This document shows, piece by piece, positions 10,831 through 25,800 of a stretch of 64,000 nt of DNA (the first letter of the stretch is position 1; each line of letters begins with the position of its first letter). The stretch comes from Siniperca chuatsi. Lineage: Eukaryota > Chordata > Actinopteri > Centrarchiformes > Sinipercidae. Under the pieces are notes generated by a model, which searched no databases, was not told the DNA's origin, and was given only the letters and a program-made list of their open reading frames with translations. The stretch lies in the NCBI RefSeq assembly GCF_020085105.1, contig NC_058062.1, positions 24,330,562-24,394,561 of the forward strand. The letters run 5' to 3'. The translations under genes and the position numbers were made by a program.

Positions 10831-13800
10831 GCGTCGGTGCATCTGAGGATCGGGGACCTAGTGTGGTGAGATAACCTTTAAACTTTGTTAAACGCCTCTG
10901 TTTCTGCATAAAGTAGCGTGTAGTTAGTTTGACGTTAAAGGCTCGTGTTGCTGTTAACCGGACGTGTTCGCGTGCTTGGTTAGTTGATGGTCAACCCAAA
11001 CAAATTGCTAGCCAAGCTGACTCAGCCAGCGCTGTCGTTAGCTGCTAGCTAGCGGACAAGCTACAGAAATGGTTAAACGCTAGACCGAAACGAGATAGTT
11101 TTTCCGGATACAAACCTGTCGTTTATAGTTTTTATTTTTGCTCCGGTGTTTTATCTGTAAAACTTAATCAAATACTTTTGATTTTCTACTGTTATAGTAA
11201 TGTTGTGGTCTGACGAGCTTTGCTAGCAGCACCGTAGCTTAACGTTAAGCGGATATCTAACTTACTGTTTCTACTTAGCATCTGCTCGGCTTCCGTGTTA
11301 ACTGTTGCAGCTAACGTTATTTCTCTGCAGCTAACACTCGTTTATCTATATTGATTTGCAAGATCCCCTTAGAGTCTGGATTTAGGTTAATTTAATCCAC
11401 ATTTAGTTTTATGTCTGCAGAATAACGTCGAACTGGTCGTCTCATGTTACCTTGTAGCACCAGTTTGTGTTACTCATAATGGCATCATCATCAACATTAC
11501 AGAATGTCAATACATACACAAGAGAGAATATGCGGCTAGTTTCCTTGTATATAACGTTAAGCCACACACACATCGAAATGTTGTTGCTCATTTGTTACTT
11601 AAGACCCAGTTCATCGACAAATTTCAGTAACTTTACACCAGCAATTCAAGCAGGGACTGTTAGCGTTCATTTGATCTTGTTGTCTTTTAGTTGCCTAAAG
11701 TCTTGTTTTTAAACGTTGCCCTCCGTCCGACTTAACTTAAAGCTGACACATGGCTACTGCTAAATTACATTCAACTTAACACGACTGGGTTGTAAGTGTG
11801 AGGTACAATAGTTGCTGTTGCATCTCTCACAAACACTGCAAAATCATGTAATGTGGCAAGAGGAAATGTTTCTACAACATATGAGGACATAATGGTAAAC
11901 TAGGAGAGACCAAAGGAACAAGTAGAGCCCCGTCAACACTGACTGAAAAACACCATGATGATCATTTATTAACACCTCTGACAGCCTCACCAAGATGACA
12001 CGTCATGCGCCTCACTAGATTAGGTATCACCGCACTTCGATTGTATTATGCTGTAAGATTTTTGTTAATTTGTCTATTCTCTGTAAGCCAGTAGCTTAAT
12101 ACAGTTGACCTGAGTTTTGGTACAGATACAAAACAATATATAGTTTTCTATAAAACACTTTTTTTAAGTATTTAAATCTGAAACTATCTGATCAAAGAAA
12201 CAAGAATAATATTTTGACAAGAATGTCCTATTGAGGCTCAATACACAGCCCTGGCAGCGAGTAGTGTAGTTGGTTAGCTGAGATTGAATGTTGAAATACA
12301 ATAAAGTGTCTTAAACATGAAATCATCATCATCTCTGTACTAGAAATAGACATATTCCAGGGCTAAATGTATCCCTCTTCTTTCAGGGGGAAGCTTGGTC
12401 GTTACCCACCATGGCCAGGAAAGGTAAGGAGTGAAAACATGTCAATGGCTCGTTCAAAGCTAAATAAGTAGAGACTTTTGCATGACAAATCTTATGCTAA
12501 TGTTGGACTACAATATGTATTTACATTTCAGATAGTAAGCCCTCCCAAGGATCTGAAAAAGCCCAGGGGCAAAAAATGCCATTTTGTGAAATTCTTTGGA
12601 ACTGAAGACCAGTAAGTCTGGGTAGTGAGGTGCCTGTTCTGATTGACCTTGCATTTCCCTCTCCAGCGAATGTGTAAGAGCTGTGTTTCTGTGTGCCTGT
12701 TCAGTGCCTGGATCAAAGTAGAACAGCTGAAGCCCTACCACGCCCACAAAGAGGAAATGATCAAGATAAATAAAGGAAAGCGCTTCCAGCAGGCGGTCGA
12801 CGCTGTGGAAGACTTCCTAAAGAAAGCAAAGGGGAAAGAACAGGTGAGGGGGTTTTCCTATAACTCTTAATCCAGCACTTTAAAGTAATTCCTTTAGACA
12901 GGCTGTCATTAGTTGTATACTCCTGTTAATCCACTTGAAATACTGTAACTCGAGCTGCCCTCCAAACGTTAAGGATTCGAATTATCAGCCGAGGAGCGAA
13001 TCTTTCACCAAGACTAGTTCAGAAAAAGAAACAGAAAATCTCACACTTGACCAGTTACCTAAATATTGGCTAATGTCGAGACATACCCCAAGTCCCACAG
13101 ATGGAATGTGATAACAGTAGCCATATATGTATTTTGAAATCTATTACTAATTTTGGTTGTTGCAAGAGATGTGAAACATCATTTTACTTAGATTTTCTAT
13201 TTTAGCAAACAAATGCCTAAAAATTCTCTTAACTGAATGTTATTCAATGTTACGCATCATAATTCATGATTTTATGATTATTATTCCAAGCAAATGTGAC
13301 CATAATGGTGTTATTGCCCAGCCCTTTTGTTATACCACTACAGCACAACCAAAACAAACAGATGTGGGACATGATTGTTTTCACCACTGAAACTGATGGA
13401 ATCAAATTTAACAGTTGATGAACCAATGAGTCCTGCTCCATGAAATACTCTGAGGTGTCACATTTAGTCAGGTGGACACATGGTCTCCGTGAATGAGTGC
13501 ATTCAACATTTGGGAAATCAGTTATCCCTTTTGCTCAGTGAGAACTGTCTTGACATGCAAACAGAGCAGCACAAAATGATGATCTGTGTTTTTAACAGAA
13601 CTCAGATGGCAAAGGAGATTCAAAAGGAAAGAAAACACCTAACAAGCCACTGAAAATACTGGAGGAGGATGATGAGGATCTCAGTGCCCTGAAGGACCCC
13701 TCTGAGAAGGTCAGTAGGACACTGATAAATAAAAAATATTGTCCTGTCAAGCATTGGTGAGGGGATTTTACTCAAATATACACTATTTAGAATAGACAAA

Positions 13801-16800
13801 AAAGATAGCAAAACAGGGACTGAAACATTTGAAGCAAAGAGAAGGAGACGCAGTGATTTACAGACAGTGAACCCCATCCTTCCCCCCTCAGTGCATTGAG
13901 CCATGCACAGATCCTGTGATCTGTAAGACATGTCACCATTTTTGAGAATAAGATCTGTGATCTACAGTTCTGTACACCTTCAAAACAAACCAGACATTAG
14001 CATTTTGGACACCGCTCAGATGATGATACTGAATCCAAGTTCTGGGTAGTGTCGGGGGTTGCCTGCAGTGCTGGTCACTGTGATTGGTCAATCAGATGTG
14101 ACATCACATTACAACAAGGATGACTATTTTACTGCGGCATCTATATCAACCAGGACAATCGGTACTTCCAGGTCCTTATTAGTATTTGTGGAGTGGAGGT
14201 CATGCAGGGAGCTGGAGTCAGTGGTTAGAAACCAAAAGGTGGAGCAGAAGATTTCTTAGTGTTTGGCAGAACGGGGATACAACACACAGCCAAACAGTGC
14301 AAGGAAAATTCAAAAGATTCTAAAAAAAATAAAGGATTACGCTGTTAAAAGTTAAAAAGATTGGGTTGTTAAGTTGTTGTTTTTTCCCACATTCTGACTA
14401 TTTTCCTGTTAGTTTCTGAAGTTGAGCATTAGTGTAGTCATGAAAGTGATATGTACTCAGTGTCTTGTTTGCATAACCCAGCTATCAATTAGTTTTTGTT
14501 TTTATCAACTTCACTTCAGAAGAGTTTTCACCTCCATTTTATGATACCTTCAAATAGCACATGCAACCTGGGTGATACCTACACTGTCGCAGGTTGCACT
14601 AAAGAGCAGCAGAGGCTATGGTGCTAATGTTACAATACCACACGTCTGACATCTGTAACTTACATATTTTCTCTCTTACCTCCAGTGGTATCTGTCCTTG
14701 CAGATCAGTTTGGTTTTATTTGTCGAGGGTTGAAGATACCTGTCTGAGATTTCTGCTTCCATTCCAATACAATGAAGTTGAATGGAATTTTATATTTGGT
14801 CCTCAAAACTGTCCCCCACTACAGCAGACATGGACCTCTACAAATTCACCCTTTGATTTAGAAGGTGAATATGTGTCTCTCTCCTCCTTAAGGACTTAAC
14901 TGACTCTGACCCCGAGCCGTCCACTATTGAGAGGCTGGGGGCTGGACCTGGCTCAGGATTCAAATGGGAAAGCAGTGTAGGTGAACCCCCCCTTCCACCA
15001 AGCCTGCCTTGCCTTGCTGTTCTTCTACCTGACCTTAATCTTTGGCTTTAATCACCACCAACTGCAGACCTTTCCCTTCTGACCTGTTTGGTGCTCACTC
15101 TTGACTACTGAAACTGTTTGTTTGGCATGTGCTGTTGAGATGGTCACCAACTCTGTATGTGGAGGCTCAATAGGAGGCTGAGGTTTGGTTGCTTTGACCC
15201 AGAAATGAGTGTTTTCCTGGTCAGCTTCCTGCTTTCTGTGAGCGTCTGGTAGTAACGAGAGCCAAGCTGCTCCTCAGGGCCTGGGTTGATGACCACTCTG
15301 AATATAATGCTCTTAAACGCGCGCGTGTGTGTGTGTGTGTGTGTGTTTTTTAGGTTGTCTGAAGTATCAATACTTTGATACTGTTTCAATATCACATGTT
15401 TAAAACAGTCTCCTTTAATAATACATTTGATAGTATTGAAAGTACCGAAGCTATAAAAAAAACCAGATCTACAATCTTTAGACGGCGGTCGGCACGCCCC
15501 CAGTTTGGAGAAGCAGACCAGACCAACACGGAAGCTAAGCAGTGCACTGCAGTGGACGGGGGCAGCAACAAAACCTATTTTAGCCACCTAAAAAACGCCC
15601 ACCTAAAAAGTCAATATCAGTTTAAGGGTGCGCTATATTTAGAACATTTCACCACTTTACCTTGCTGTCAGACAGCCCTTTCTGACGGGAAACTGAAGTC
15701 ATTATATCCATATCTATGCTCTCTTCAATGCCACCAGACTCCATTGACAAAAACAGTAATTTTACCTCCCACAACACGGGAGTTGCTGGTCTTCCGCTGC
15801 TTTGACCTGCAGCAACTAACGTGTTAAAACACCAAAGTCACACAATAACACAAACAAACTAACCGTTCGAGACTGGTGGACCAGCAACTCCAGAGGTAAA
15901 ATTACTGTTTTTGTCAATGGAGTCTGGTGGCATTGAAGAGAGCATAGATATGGACTTCAGTTTCCCGTCAGAAGGGGCTGTCTGACAGCAAGGTAAAGTG
16001 GTGAAATGTTCTAAATATAGCGTACCCTTAAACTGATTTTTTTTTTAAGGTGGCTAACATACGTTTTGTTGCTGGCCCTGTCCACAGCAGTACATTGCTT
16101 AGCTTCTGTGCTGGTACTCCTGTCTGCTTCTCCAAACTGGGGGTGTGCCGCCATCTACTCTAGGTATTTATACAGGGGAAACCCATGGAGACCTCTGTAC
16201 TGTGTTTACAAGTAAAGCAACATTAGAGAAAAATAAAGAAATAATACTAAAAGCAATAATAACGACATAAACAATGTGTAGGGCTACAAGGTAGGGAAAA
16301 CATTTAAGAATATTAATAATGTTAACTGCTTTTAAGATTATTACAAATGTGTTGGTATGTGTTGAGCAACTTTTTCTGTACCAGAACTGTGTGCAGGTTG
16401 TTAATTAAAAAAAGAACAAAATGAACCTATTTTGTGTGCCTAGGACTTTTTTTCCTTTTTGCTGTGGTATCGAAAGAGGTATCAAGTATCGTGTTTGTTT
16501 TGTTTTTTTTATGCTTGTATTGTATCAAAGTTTAAAATTCTGGTATCGTGACAACCTTTGTGTGTGTGTGTGTGTGTGTCACAGAAGACAAGACGCGCGT
16601 ACATACGCTCGTGTGATTATTTACTAATTAGTACAACTCGGCTTGGTAGAGTACTAATCACACACAGACACGCTTAGTAAATAATCACACGAACATATGT
16701 ACGTGCGTCTTGTCCTCCATGACCCATTACACCCCCCATAGTTTCTGTGTGTGTGTGTGATAAACAGCACACCCCCAAATGAAAGTTGAGTCATGAACTG

Positions 16801-19800
16801 TTGATCTAGATGTCAGTGGAAACATTCTTACAAGCATAAAAAATGGCGAGGTTGTAGTTCCAGCACCACAACTTTGGAATTCCAGAAACCGCATAAAATG
16901 ATGTACTGAGAGTCCACAAGGCCTAAACTGACATTATTATAAGTAGTAATTTTTCATGGAGGAAACAGTGTCATCTAATTTGAATGTGGTTCGTGTCAGT
17001 TAAAACAGTCAGCCAGTAGAGAGCTCACAACGCCAGCTGCTGCTGCCCTCAACAGAATCAGGTCATTTTCTTGTTTGAGTTTTCAATATTTTGCACAGAA
17101 TGACTTTTCATAACTACAATACTGTAACATATTGAATAAAATCTATGCCTGTTGTAAATTTGATCATGTTTCCTTGCTTTTAGAAACCTGAACAACTAAA
17201 ATCATGTTGATAGCTTTCATTTTGTTTGCAGGCCAAAATGGAACTGTGAAGGCTAACTCATTGTGTTGTACAAAACTAATCAGTTTCCACTAACATCAAG
17301 AGAATCAGATAGTGACTGGCTTTGTGGGTTGAGCTGATCGTATTGATGAGGTGCACCGTACCGGAAGCATTTGTATGAAAAGCCATCTAGTTTCAGAGGA
17401 CTCGTACCCAGTCATTGTGTCATAGATAAACTGCAAAAAAGATTACATTATGCTTAATTATTTTCATTCATTTTGACTTATTGGTTGGAGGATATTAGCT
17501 ACATAGTGATCAGTGTAGAACGTGTGTAAAGTAATGAATAGAGAGAATTCATGGACTTAGGCCAGTCATGCCATACAATATATAAAGCATGCACATTTGT
17601 GTCAGATATAAAACTTATTGGTGCACCTCTAGTTCTTTTTAATAGCAAAACTGTGTTTTTCTTAATCTGTATTGGTCTGAGTATCCTAAAAGTCAGCCCA
17701 GGCAGCGAACATGCTGCTGCTGTTTTTTGTTTAGTTTTTTAGCCTGAATGCTTTGCACAGCAGTTAAACACATACAGGGTTATGGAGTTTCTGCTATATT
17801 GTAGAGTTTTGAGAAAGAATTGTAAAATTCACCTGGGAAATTTGGAACATTAAGGAATTTGAATTAGCCTTTAACACTCGTGGGTAGAATCAGATTTTTA
17901 GGCCATGAATGGAATCACTCCCAAATTTCTTACCAGAAACTCTAGAAAACCATGGTAGTTTGTAGGAGCATGGTGGGAGCCCGTAGTGTCAGCACTGTGG
18001 GGTGTAGACTCAGCTATATTCTCCGTCAGGTCAGTACATATGCAAAGAGAGCACTGTCACACTGAACTCTTTTTCTGTTGCAGCCTGTGAAGGATGACCC
18101 ACATTTCCATCACTTCCTACTCAGCCAGTCCGAGAAGGTAAGAGGAAGCATGCCGCTCAATATTTTGACAGCCGCACCTTTTTATTTGTATTTTTTTAGG
18201 TTTGGGTTTCTAATTGTCCGTTAGCACTTTGTCAGATCTTGTTTGATAACCAGTCTAAGACCCTGTAGTCTTTCGTTCCCCTCTGAATGTGTCGGCTTGG
18301 CTCTTCATCCCTCTCTGGACACCCAAGCTGAGTTTCCCAGAGGCAGTAGTGTTTACCATGCCCCCCCATGGGCCCGTAACAGTTAAACTGAAACAGACTG
18401 TGGCTAAACTGATACGTCCTTTGTCAGCCTGTGAAGGGTTTGCTCAATGTCATTTCTACATTCAACACTCAATGTCCCGGGGGGCCGGTCCATGTTAAGT
18501 CTAGTTTTTTTAATACCAATGAAATAAGATGAAATTGCGGTTACAAAATACACAGAAGTAACAATTTCATACATTATTAGATTGTATGACTTAGTGATGC
18601 ACCAATCAAATACACCAACTCAGTACACAATATCGGACCAGGTGTTGCCTAGATGTGACTCATCTGCATTAAATGCTGTTTGTTAGTAGCTGATGTTATT
18701 TTATCAAATTTTTACTACATCATTTTAGAATTCTGTAGTTAGGGTTGCTTTAGGTATAGTGAATCTGATTTGAAATTGGCATTATGGTGTGATGTGTCTG
18801 TAGAGTATATTGTTCACCTCTTGTCTGACTGTTTCCTCCCTGCCCACAGCCAGCCTCATCAATGGAACCTATTAGCAAGCGCCTGAAGATCATTGAAGAG
18901 GTAAAGTAACCTGTGATTTTTAGTTAAACTAATCCGTCAAAATGTTGCAATGTTTATGGATTTACTTTAATATTAACTTTAACTTTTCACTTTTACAAAT
19001 TCGTTTGCTTTACATTTTAAACTGTAGTAGTGTTTTCAGTAACAACATTTCAGGAATATATTTAGTTTCATAAATAAAGCATAGCAAAGCTAGGTAAGGC
19101 TTCACTTTCCCTTCAGTGTGAAATTGACAGTGTTGCCTTTGATTGTGCAGGACACAGGGTCAACATCTATCCAAGCAGCAGACAGCACAGCCATCAATGG
19201 CAGCATCACACCCACAGATAAAAGGTGTTAACACATCCTCACTGCAGCGTTACACAACACCATTATCAAAATGACTGAATAACAAAATAATTGAAAGAGT
19301 GAGCACAAGGTTAACCCCTAGAATTACTGTTACTGATTGTATTACTAACCTTTTTGAAGGGGTTCTTGGATTCTAGCTTAGAGCACACAGACATATGAAT
19401 GCAAAATTTTCATTTCAGTGTTGGCTTGTGCAGGTTTTGATTTTCGTTCTTTTTGGACTTTGCCCTCCAGGATAGGGTTCCTAGGTCTGGGGCTGATGGG
19501 TAGCGGTATAGTTTCCAACCTGTTGAAAATGGGTCATGTTGTCACCGTGTGGAACCGCACAGCAGAAAAGGTACTGTAATGCAGCTTACAGTCACTGTCG
19601 CACGGGCAACGGCATCATTCAGTTTAAATGATTACTGATGCTGTGTCTGAGGAATGAGGTCTCAGTAACGTCAGACATGTTGCCCTGTTTGACTGATAAT
19701 ATATTTCATTTGAAACTTCTGATCATCTGTTTCTGCTGATGTTCAGTGTCTTCAAAGTTGATCACTTGCATGTCACTTGCATAAATAGGATCAAATAGTT

Positions 19801-22800
19801 TCTAAGAACTCACATCTGATTACAGTAAACTATATATTTACAATGCCTTTCAGTTAGCATCACTGTAATTATAGATTTTTTTTCAGCAGTTGATTTAATT
19901 CATAAACTCAAAATGAAATAATTGAAGATATACAGTATATTTATGATTTTGACTTGTGTGTCTGCCCATTACATTTTATCTCACAATTCAATTATCTCTT
20001 GATTAACCATTTCCAGTTTGTTCCATCCAGATTTTAATGTTGCATCTGTTAAAAGAACTTGATTTAAAGAGCCTCTCTTTAACTTAGTTATTCAGCCAGT
20101 GTGGCACACTAAAAAGAAGAGGGTTCCATCTACAGAACAGCAACGGCAGCTTTCATTTTCTAGCTGATGAGACAGACACACACACACACACATACAAAGA
20201 CAAAGACACATGGGTCATGTCAGGCTGTAGTGAGGACAACCATCTCTACTGGGAAAGGAAAAAACAAGTTAAAGTCAAGTCAGTTTTATTCATATAACCA
20301 CAAAAACCTCAGGAAGAGCAACAGAGAAGGGGTCTCTCTTTCAGGAAGGACAGCAGTGCAATAGATGTTGTAATATGGACAAGAGTAGCAGTTGTAGAAT
20401 TATAATCGCAATATAAAGTAAATAAAGCACAAATATATATATATTAAGCAAATATTAAGGCTAAGTGTACACAAGTGTAAATTAAAGAGTTTGAAAGTGT
20501 TTGGAGTGAAAAATGTGGATCAAAGAAGACATCTAGCAAGGTGGCTCCAAGCAGTGATAGAACCTGGACCACAAAACTCCTCCTCCTGAGTTCAGGCTAC
20601 ACGTAGATACAAGAGCAAGAAATCCTGGGGAGAAACACCAACTGATAAACATTGCACATTAGAATCAGTTTAGAGTTTCCCAAAGATGAAGCATTGATCA
20701 ATTCCACAATAAAGGTTATCAAACAGCATTACATTTATTGTACCAAAGGTTGGCAACAGTGATTCTTAATAAAAAAAGATTGGATGCATATGTTGGCAAA
20801 CCATAGACTGATCGTGAAGGTCTGTGTTGGCATGCTGCTGATGGTTCATTAGAAAATGACTCGTGCCTGCTGTGTTCCAGTGTGACCTGTTCATCCAGGA
20901 GGGTGCCAGGTTAGGCCGGACTCCTGCAGAGGTGGCTTCCATGTGCGATATCACTTTCTCCTGTGTCTCTGACCCAAAGGCTGCCAGGGATGTGAGTACC
21001 ATCTCAACTACAGTAAATGGCTTCCTGTGGAAGTGTAAATCACTGACTTGTGTTTAAAAAAACAACCTTCTCTGTGTACTTGTCTTTGTTGCTCTCCAGT
21101 TGGTATTGGGACCCAGTGGAGTGCTGCAGGGAATCAGACCGGGCAAATGCTACATAGAGATGTCAACTGTAGACCCAGAGACCATCACAGAACTCTCCCA
21201 GGTATACACTAACACACGCCCACACACCAACATTTTGAAGTCTAAACAACCTCATCGTAGGTACACAGTCTAAAGTGATGCAAAATAGGCATAGTTTCAA
21301 ATCTTTTTACCATCAGGAATTATCCCAAACCCTAAAAATGATTGTGGCTTTTCTTCTCCATCTGAAATATATACAGTAGTAGCCACATTATCATCGTTGG
21401 AGTAGTATAAGTATTACTGTATCAAATTGTTATCAATGTTTGAATGTTAGGTGATCACGTCGCGGGGCGGCCGTTTCCTGGAGGCTCCAGTGGCAGGAAG
21501 CCAGCAGCTCTCTAATGATGGAATGCTGGTCATCCTGGCAGCTGGTGACAGAACAGTCTACGAGGACTGCAGCAGCTGCTTCCAGGCCATGGGCAAGACC
21601 TCCTTCTTCCTGGGTATGTAGAGTGTACTGATACAAGTCGGCTCGCAGTTCAGTATGACACGTGTACAGGCTTCACTGTTGGATACACTCATAAATAGTT
21701 TTATCAGAGATGAACATCAACAACGTCCTACCTACAGTGGTGTGAAAAAGTGTTTGCCCCCTTCCTGATTTCTTATTTTTTTGCATGTTTGTCACACTTA
21801 AATGTTTCAGATCATCAAACAAATTTAAATATTAGTCAAAGATAACACAAGTAAACACAAAATGCAGTTTTTAAATGAAGGTTGTTATTATTAAGGGAAA
21901 ACTAAATCCAAACCTACATGGCCCTGAGGAAGGGGGCAAACACTTCTTCACACCACTGTATGTCTTGGCTCTGAGCAGTTGGCAGACAACCAGCAGAAAC
22001 TCCAGAAAGGTGCTGATTTCGTCCAAGAAATATCCCGGCACATAACCCCCTGTAAAACAGTTTAATTGTCCTTTTTGCACTTTGGTTTTTGTAGGGATTA
22101 AACAAAAGCGGTATAACGTGTTAACTTTTAGAGGTGCTGCTAGGCGCATTCTGTTACCGTTGGACAGAGCTGGGCTGGCTCTTTCCCCCTGTTTCCACTC
22201 TTTGGGCTATCCATGGTAACAATCTTTTCATCCAACTCTCATTGTAAACCTGCAAATGGTGTAGCTGACAATCTCCAGTTCTTGTTAGTGAATGATCTTG
22301 AAAGTATCCTCGGGTTTCTGTTTCCACATTTTGTGTACATTCATTGGTAGAGCTTTAACTGCAATTCCCTGCTCTGTGGCTGCCCAACATGAGTAAAAAG
22401 CCAACACCAGGCCAACTGAAATTTAGGCATGGACACACACTCGTCATTTCAGTGTGGATGCTGTTGCCTATTTCTACTTTTATGTGTGTGTATGTGTTTT
22501 CAGGTGAAGCAGGGAATGCAGCGAGGATGATGCTGATCCTCAACATGGTGCAGGGCAGCTTTATGGCCACCATTGCGGAGGGGCTAACCCTGGCCCAAGC
22601 CACCGGCCAATCACAGCAGACCTTCCTGGACATCCTGTGCCAGGGCCAGATGGCGAGCACCTTTGTGGACCAGAAATGCCAAAGTAAGTCAACACAAAGG
22701 AAGTTTTAAGTCATGGGTCTACTGACATACCTGCACCTTGCTTACTTGTTGTCTTTTATTAACTGTGTGTTAATAAATATATGTAAATGTATGTTAATTA

Positions 22801-25800
22801 ATAAAACTGCACCTTCAATCTTAAATGGTAAAGTTTTGAGTTTGTGGCCATAGAAAAACGGGTTACATGAACACTATCAGATAATTTCAAACTAAAAATA
22901 TTAGAAAATATTTAGGCTTACAATAACCTTTCTTCCTATCTCTTCCAGATATTTTACAGGGCAACTTTAAGCCAGACTACTATTTGAAACACATTCAGAA
23001 GGACCTGAGGCTAGCCATCTCCATGGGCGACATGGCTAACCATCCAACCCCAATGGCTGCAGCTGCCAATGAGGTACAACTGTGTGCTCTTATTATTTTT
23101 CAGTTGTAAACTTTGCTTTTTTGTTTTTTGTGTGCTCATTTTATGCATTTGTCTTAGGAATTTTGTTACTTTTGTAAAGATTTTACAATAATAAAATAGA
23201 ATTTTTACCTGTAAGGTGGCGCCCCAGCATCTCACCAGGTAGAGCGTGTACTACACATGAACATGTCAGAATGCCTGCAGGAAAAGAGGCCTATTCTGGC
23301 CTTTTCTATTCTCAACTGAGAAAGCCAGGCCTTTATTTGACACTAGGTTTGTCACTTTTTGAACAAACTAACATGCAATTACTAGGAATTAATTCAAACG
23401 ATAGCATAATGCTGTCGTAGAGTAAGGCAGCTGCTTTTTAAGTCGGCAAACAGCCCTATCTTTGTTGGTAATTTTGTCATCTACGCTGTAGAACCCAAAA
23501 TACTTCACTCACTGCCTCTCACAGATGCTTCGGTGTCTTGATTGTCTGATCAGCATGGCTTCACTAGTTTCCCACATTTTTATGTATTATCTTAGTTTAT
23601 CGAGAGGTCAAACTTACAGGAAATTTTAAGAACACCCTCTGCTGGGCTTTCTAAATACCCCGGTATACCGTAATTCCTTGATACCGCCCCAAGCTTAGTT
23701 ATACTCACCACTCTATTGCTCAGAGTTTCACTTTTAATAAAAATACTGTTTTCATTCACCAACTCTTTCCCGTCACTTCTACAGTGCCATTTTTGGATTG
23801 CTGTTAAGCTTCCATCAAGGATGCTAACACTTCCTGCATGTTTCATTTTAAGTCTCCCAAGGGCACAATTGCTCCGCTGTTTGGTGGGCTTTTAATGTGA
23901 AAAATCTGCAGGAAATGTCAAGTTTTATTGACTTCAGCTTAACAGCGATGGGGGGGGGGAAGCAAAGTAGAAGTGATTGGACATAACTGATGAATGAAAA
24001 CAATATTTCTATTATGAAAACAGTATTTGTGTTGGAGAAGCGTAAGTGAGAGCAGCAGAATAGTGAGTATGACATGACTCTGTTGTTGTACTGATGGAAT
24101 TTGTGCTGTGGAAATGTACATTACGATGAATTTACCATGCAAGCCATTATAGTACAGGTTTTTATTGGTTTGTGCTGGCTATTATTTCAATACAGGATGT
24201 TATTTGAGAATTTATATCTTCATGGTTCATAGAGGATGACTAAAACTTTCCTTTAGCTCCACCATCATGCCAAAACTTAAGGGGTAAATCTTTAAGTTAC
24301 TTTATATCAAAATCTTTAAATAGTTTTTGCTGACCTTGAGTAGTTTAACTTCTCACCATTCTGCAGTGATGTACAGGTGTACTTCAGGACATCAACGTTG
24401 GCTCTTCACGTACAACAAAGCACAGTTGTGACCACACCCAAAAAGTGAAACAGACTGAAACTTTCAGTAAACACTGTTTACAGAAAATATGTGAACCAAA
24501 TGTAGTGGTCACTAAAATAACGTCCATTATTTTGGAGCCACCCTTGTGGAAAAAGTTTTCTGTCCTGTACTGGTAGTAAGGTTGAGGTTCAATAGCATTT
24601 TATCAAATCAGCATCAAATTCACATCGAGTTTTATTAGGTTTACCTTTTGACATTGTTTAGCACCTAAAGGCTATACGATGTCACTTTTTGTTGCCTGAG
24701 ATGGCAGAAACACTACAGTTTTTAGTGACGGTCTAATTCAAGTTCACAAGCTGTAGCTCCAACCTGAAAATGAGATGAGCAGTATAAAATATGAAATGTT
24801 GATTTTAAATGTATCTGACAAATTCAGTTAACAGCTGTAGCCTCCTGTGCTTCACCAGCTACTGAGCGCAAAGACTGAAGCTCCTGATTCACAACTATGA
24901 AGTTTATCAGATTCAAATGTTGATCTGATATGAATCAAAGTTTAACTGGGAGATTCTTAAACTGGTGGGAGGTGATCAGCTGATCAGTCTCCACTCTGCT
25001 GGCCCCTCTTGAACTACAAAAACACACAGTGGTGTTACAGGCTGATGTCTTGTCACTCACAAACAGTCTGTCCTCTGCTTAACGTGCTGTCTGCAGCTGG
25101 TCTCTGTGTTCAGACAGACAAAATTTCCATTGTATCATTACAGAATGAACGTTAATTAGCTACAGCTGATCTACTCTCTACCGCTCAGTGATGTTTGTGA
25201 TTTCATTTTAAACGGCAGAAGTGACCGTCGGCTCCAGCTAAAAAGAAGAAGTCTGAATGTTTTATACATCTCTGCTAATAAAGCGTGAGGAGAGAGAAAA
25301 GGTTAGATAGAGATTCGTTAGCATGGGAGCTTAATGAATCCAGGTGTTCTGCCAAATGGCAACCAGAACCAATCCCTAACTGGTTGGGTTTATGAGAATA
25401 CCAAATTCTTCATGATGTTACATTATCAGCCAGTCTAGAGGACTCTCGGGTGCACCCAAGACGTTTGTCCTTCTCCCACTTAAGTATGGTGGGGCGTGTT
25501 GAACGAAGCCACTAGCCAGGCTCTAGTACTGTAACTTTTTCTCTCCAAGTCATCGTGTGGTTTGGCAGTGTGCAGGAAATGCCTTGCTTTCTCCATTCAA
25601 ACTGTCTTTCATCCACCTGCAGTAATTCTGAATCCTTTCTAATAATAGATGCTAAAGTAACACTAGGAGTGAAGCATGTGCAATACAACTGAACTCTTTG
25701 TTGTGTTTTTGTTTTTTGCTGTTCCTGTGCAGGTATACAAGAGGGCTAAGGCACTGGACCAGTCAGACAATGATATTTCTGCAGTCTACAGAGCCTACAT

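Noticed and set aside
14893-14980. glyr1 exon ending at 14980 (donor GTGAAC)
   Set aside because: It would put the next exon in a frame with an early stop (TGA). The donor at 14977 (GTAGGT) gives [14 protein letters not shown], as in the family.
15375-15827. 150-codon plus-strand ORF in glyr1 intron
   Set aside because: It lies wholly inside one arm of the foldback element and does not persist in the other arm.
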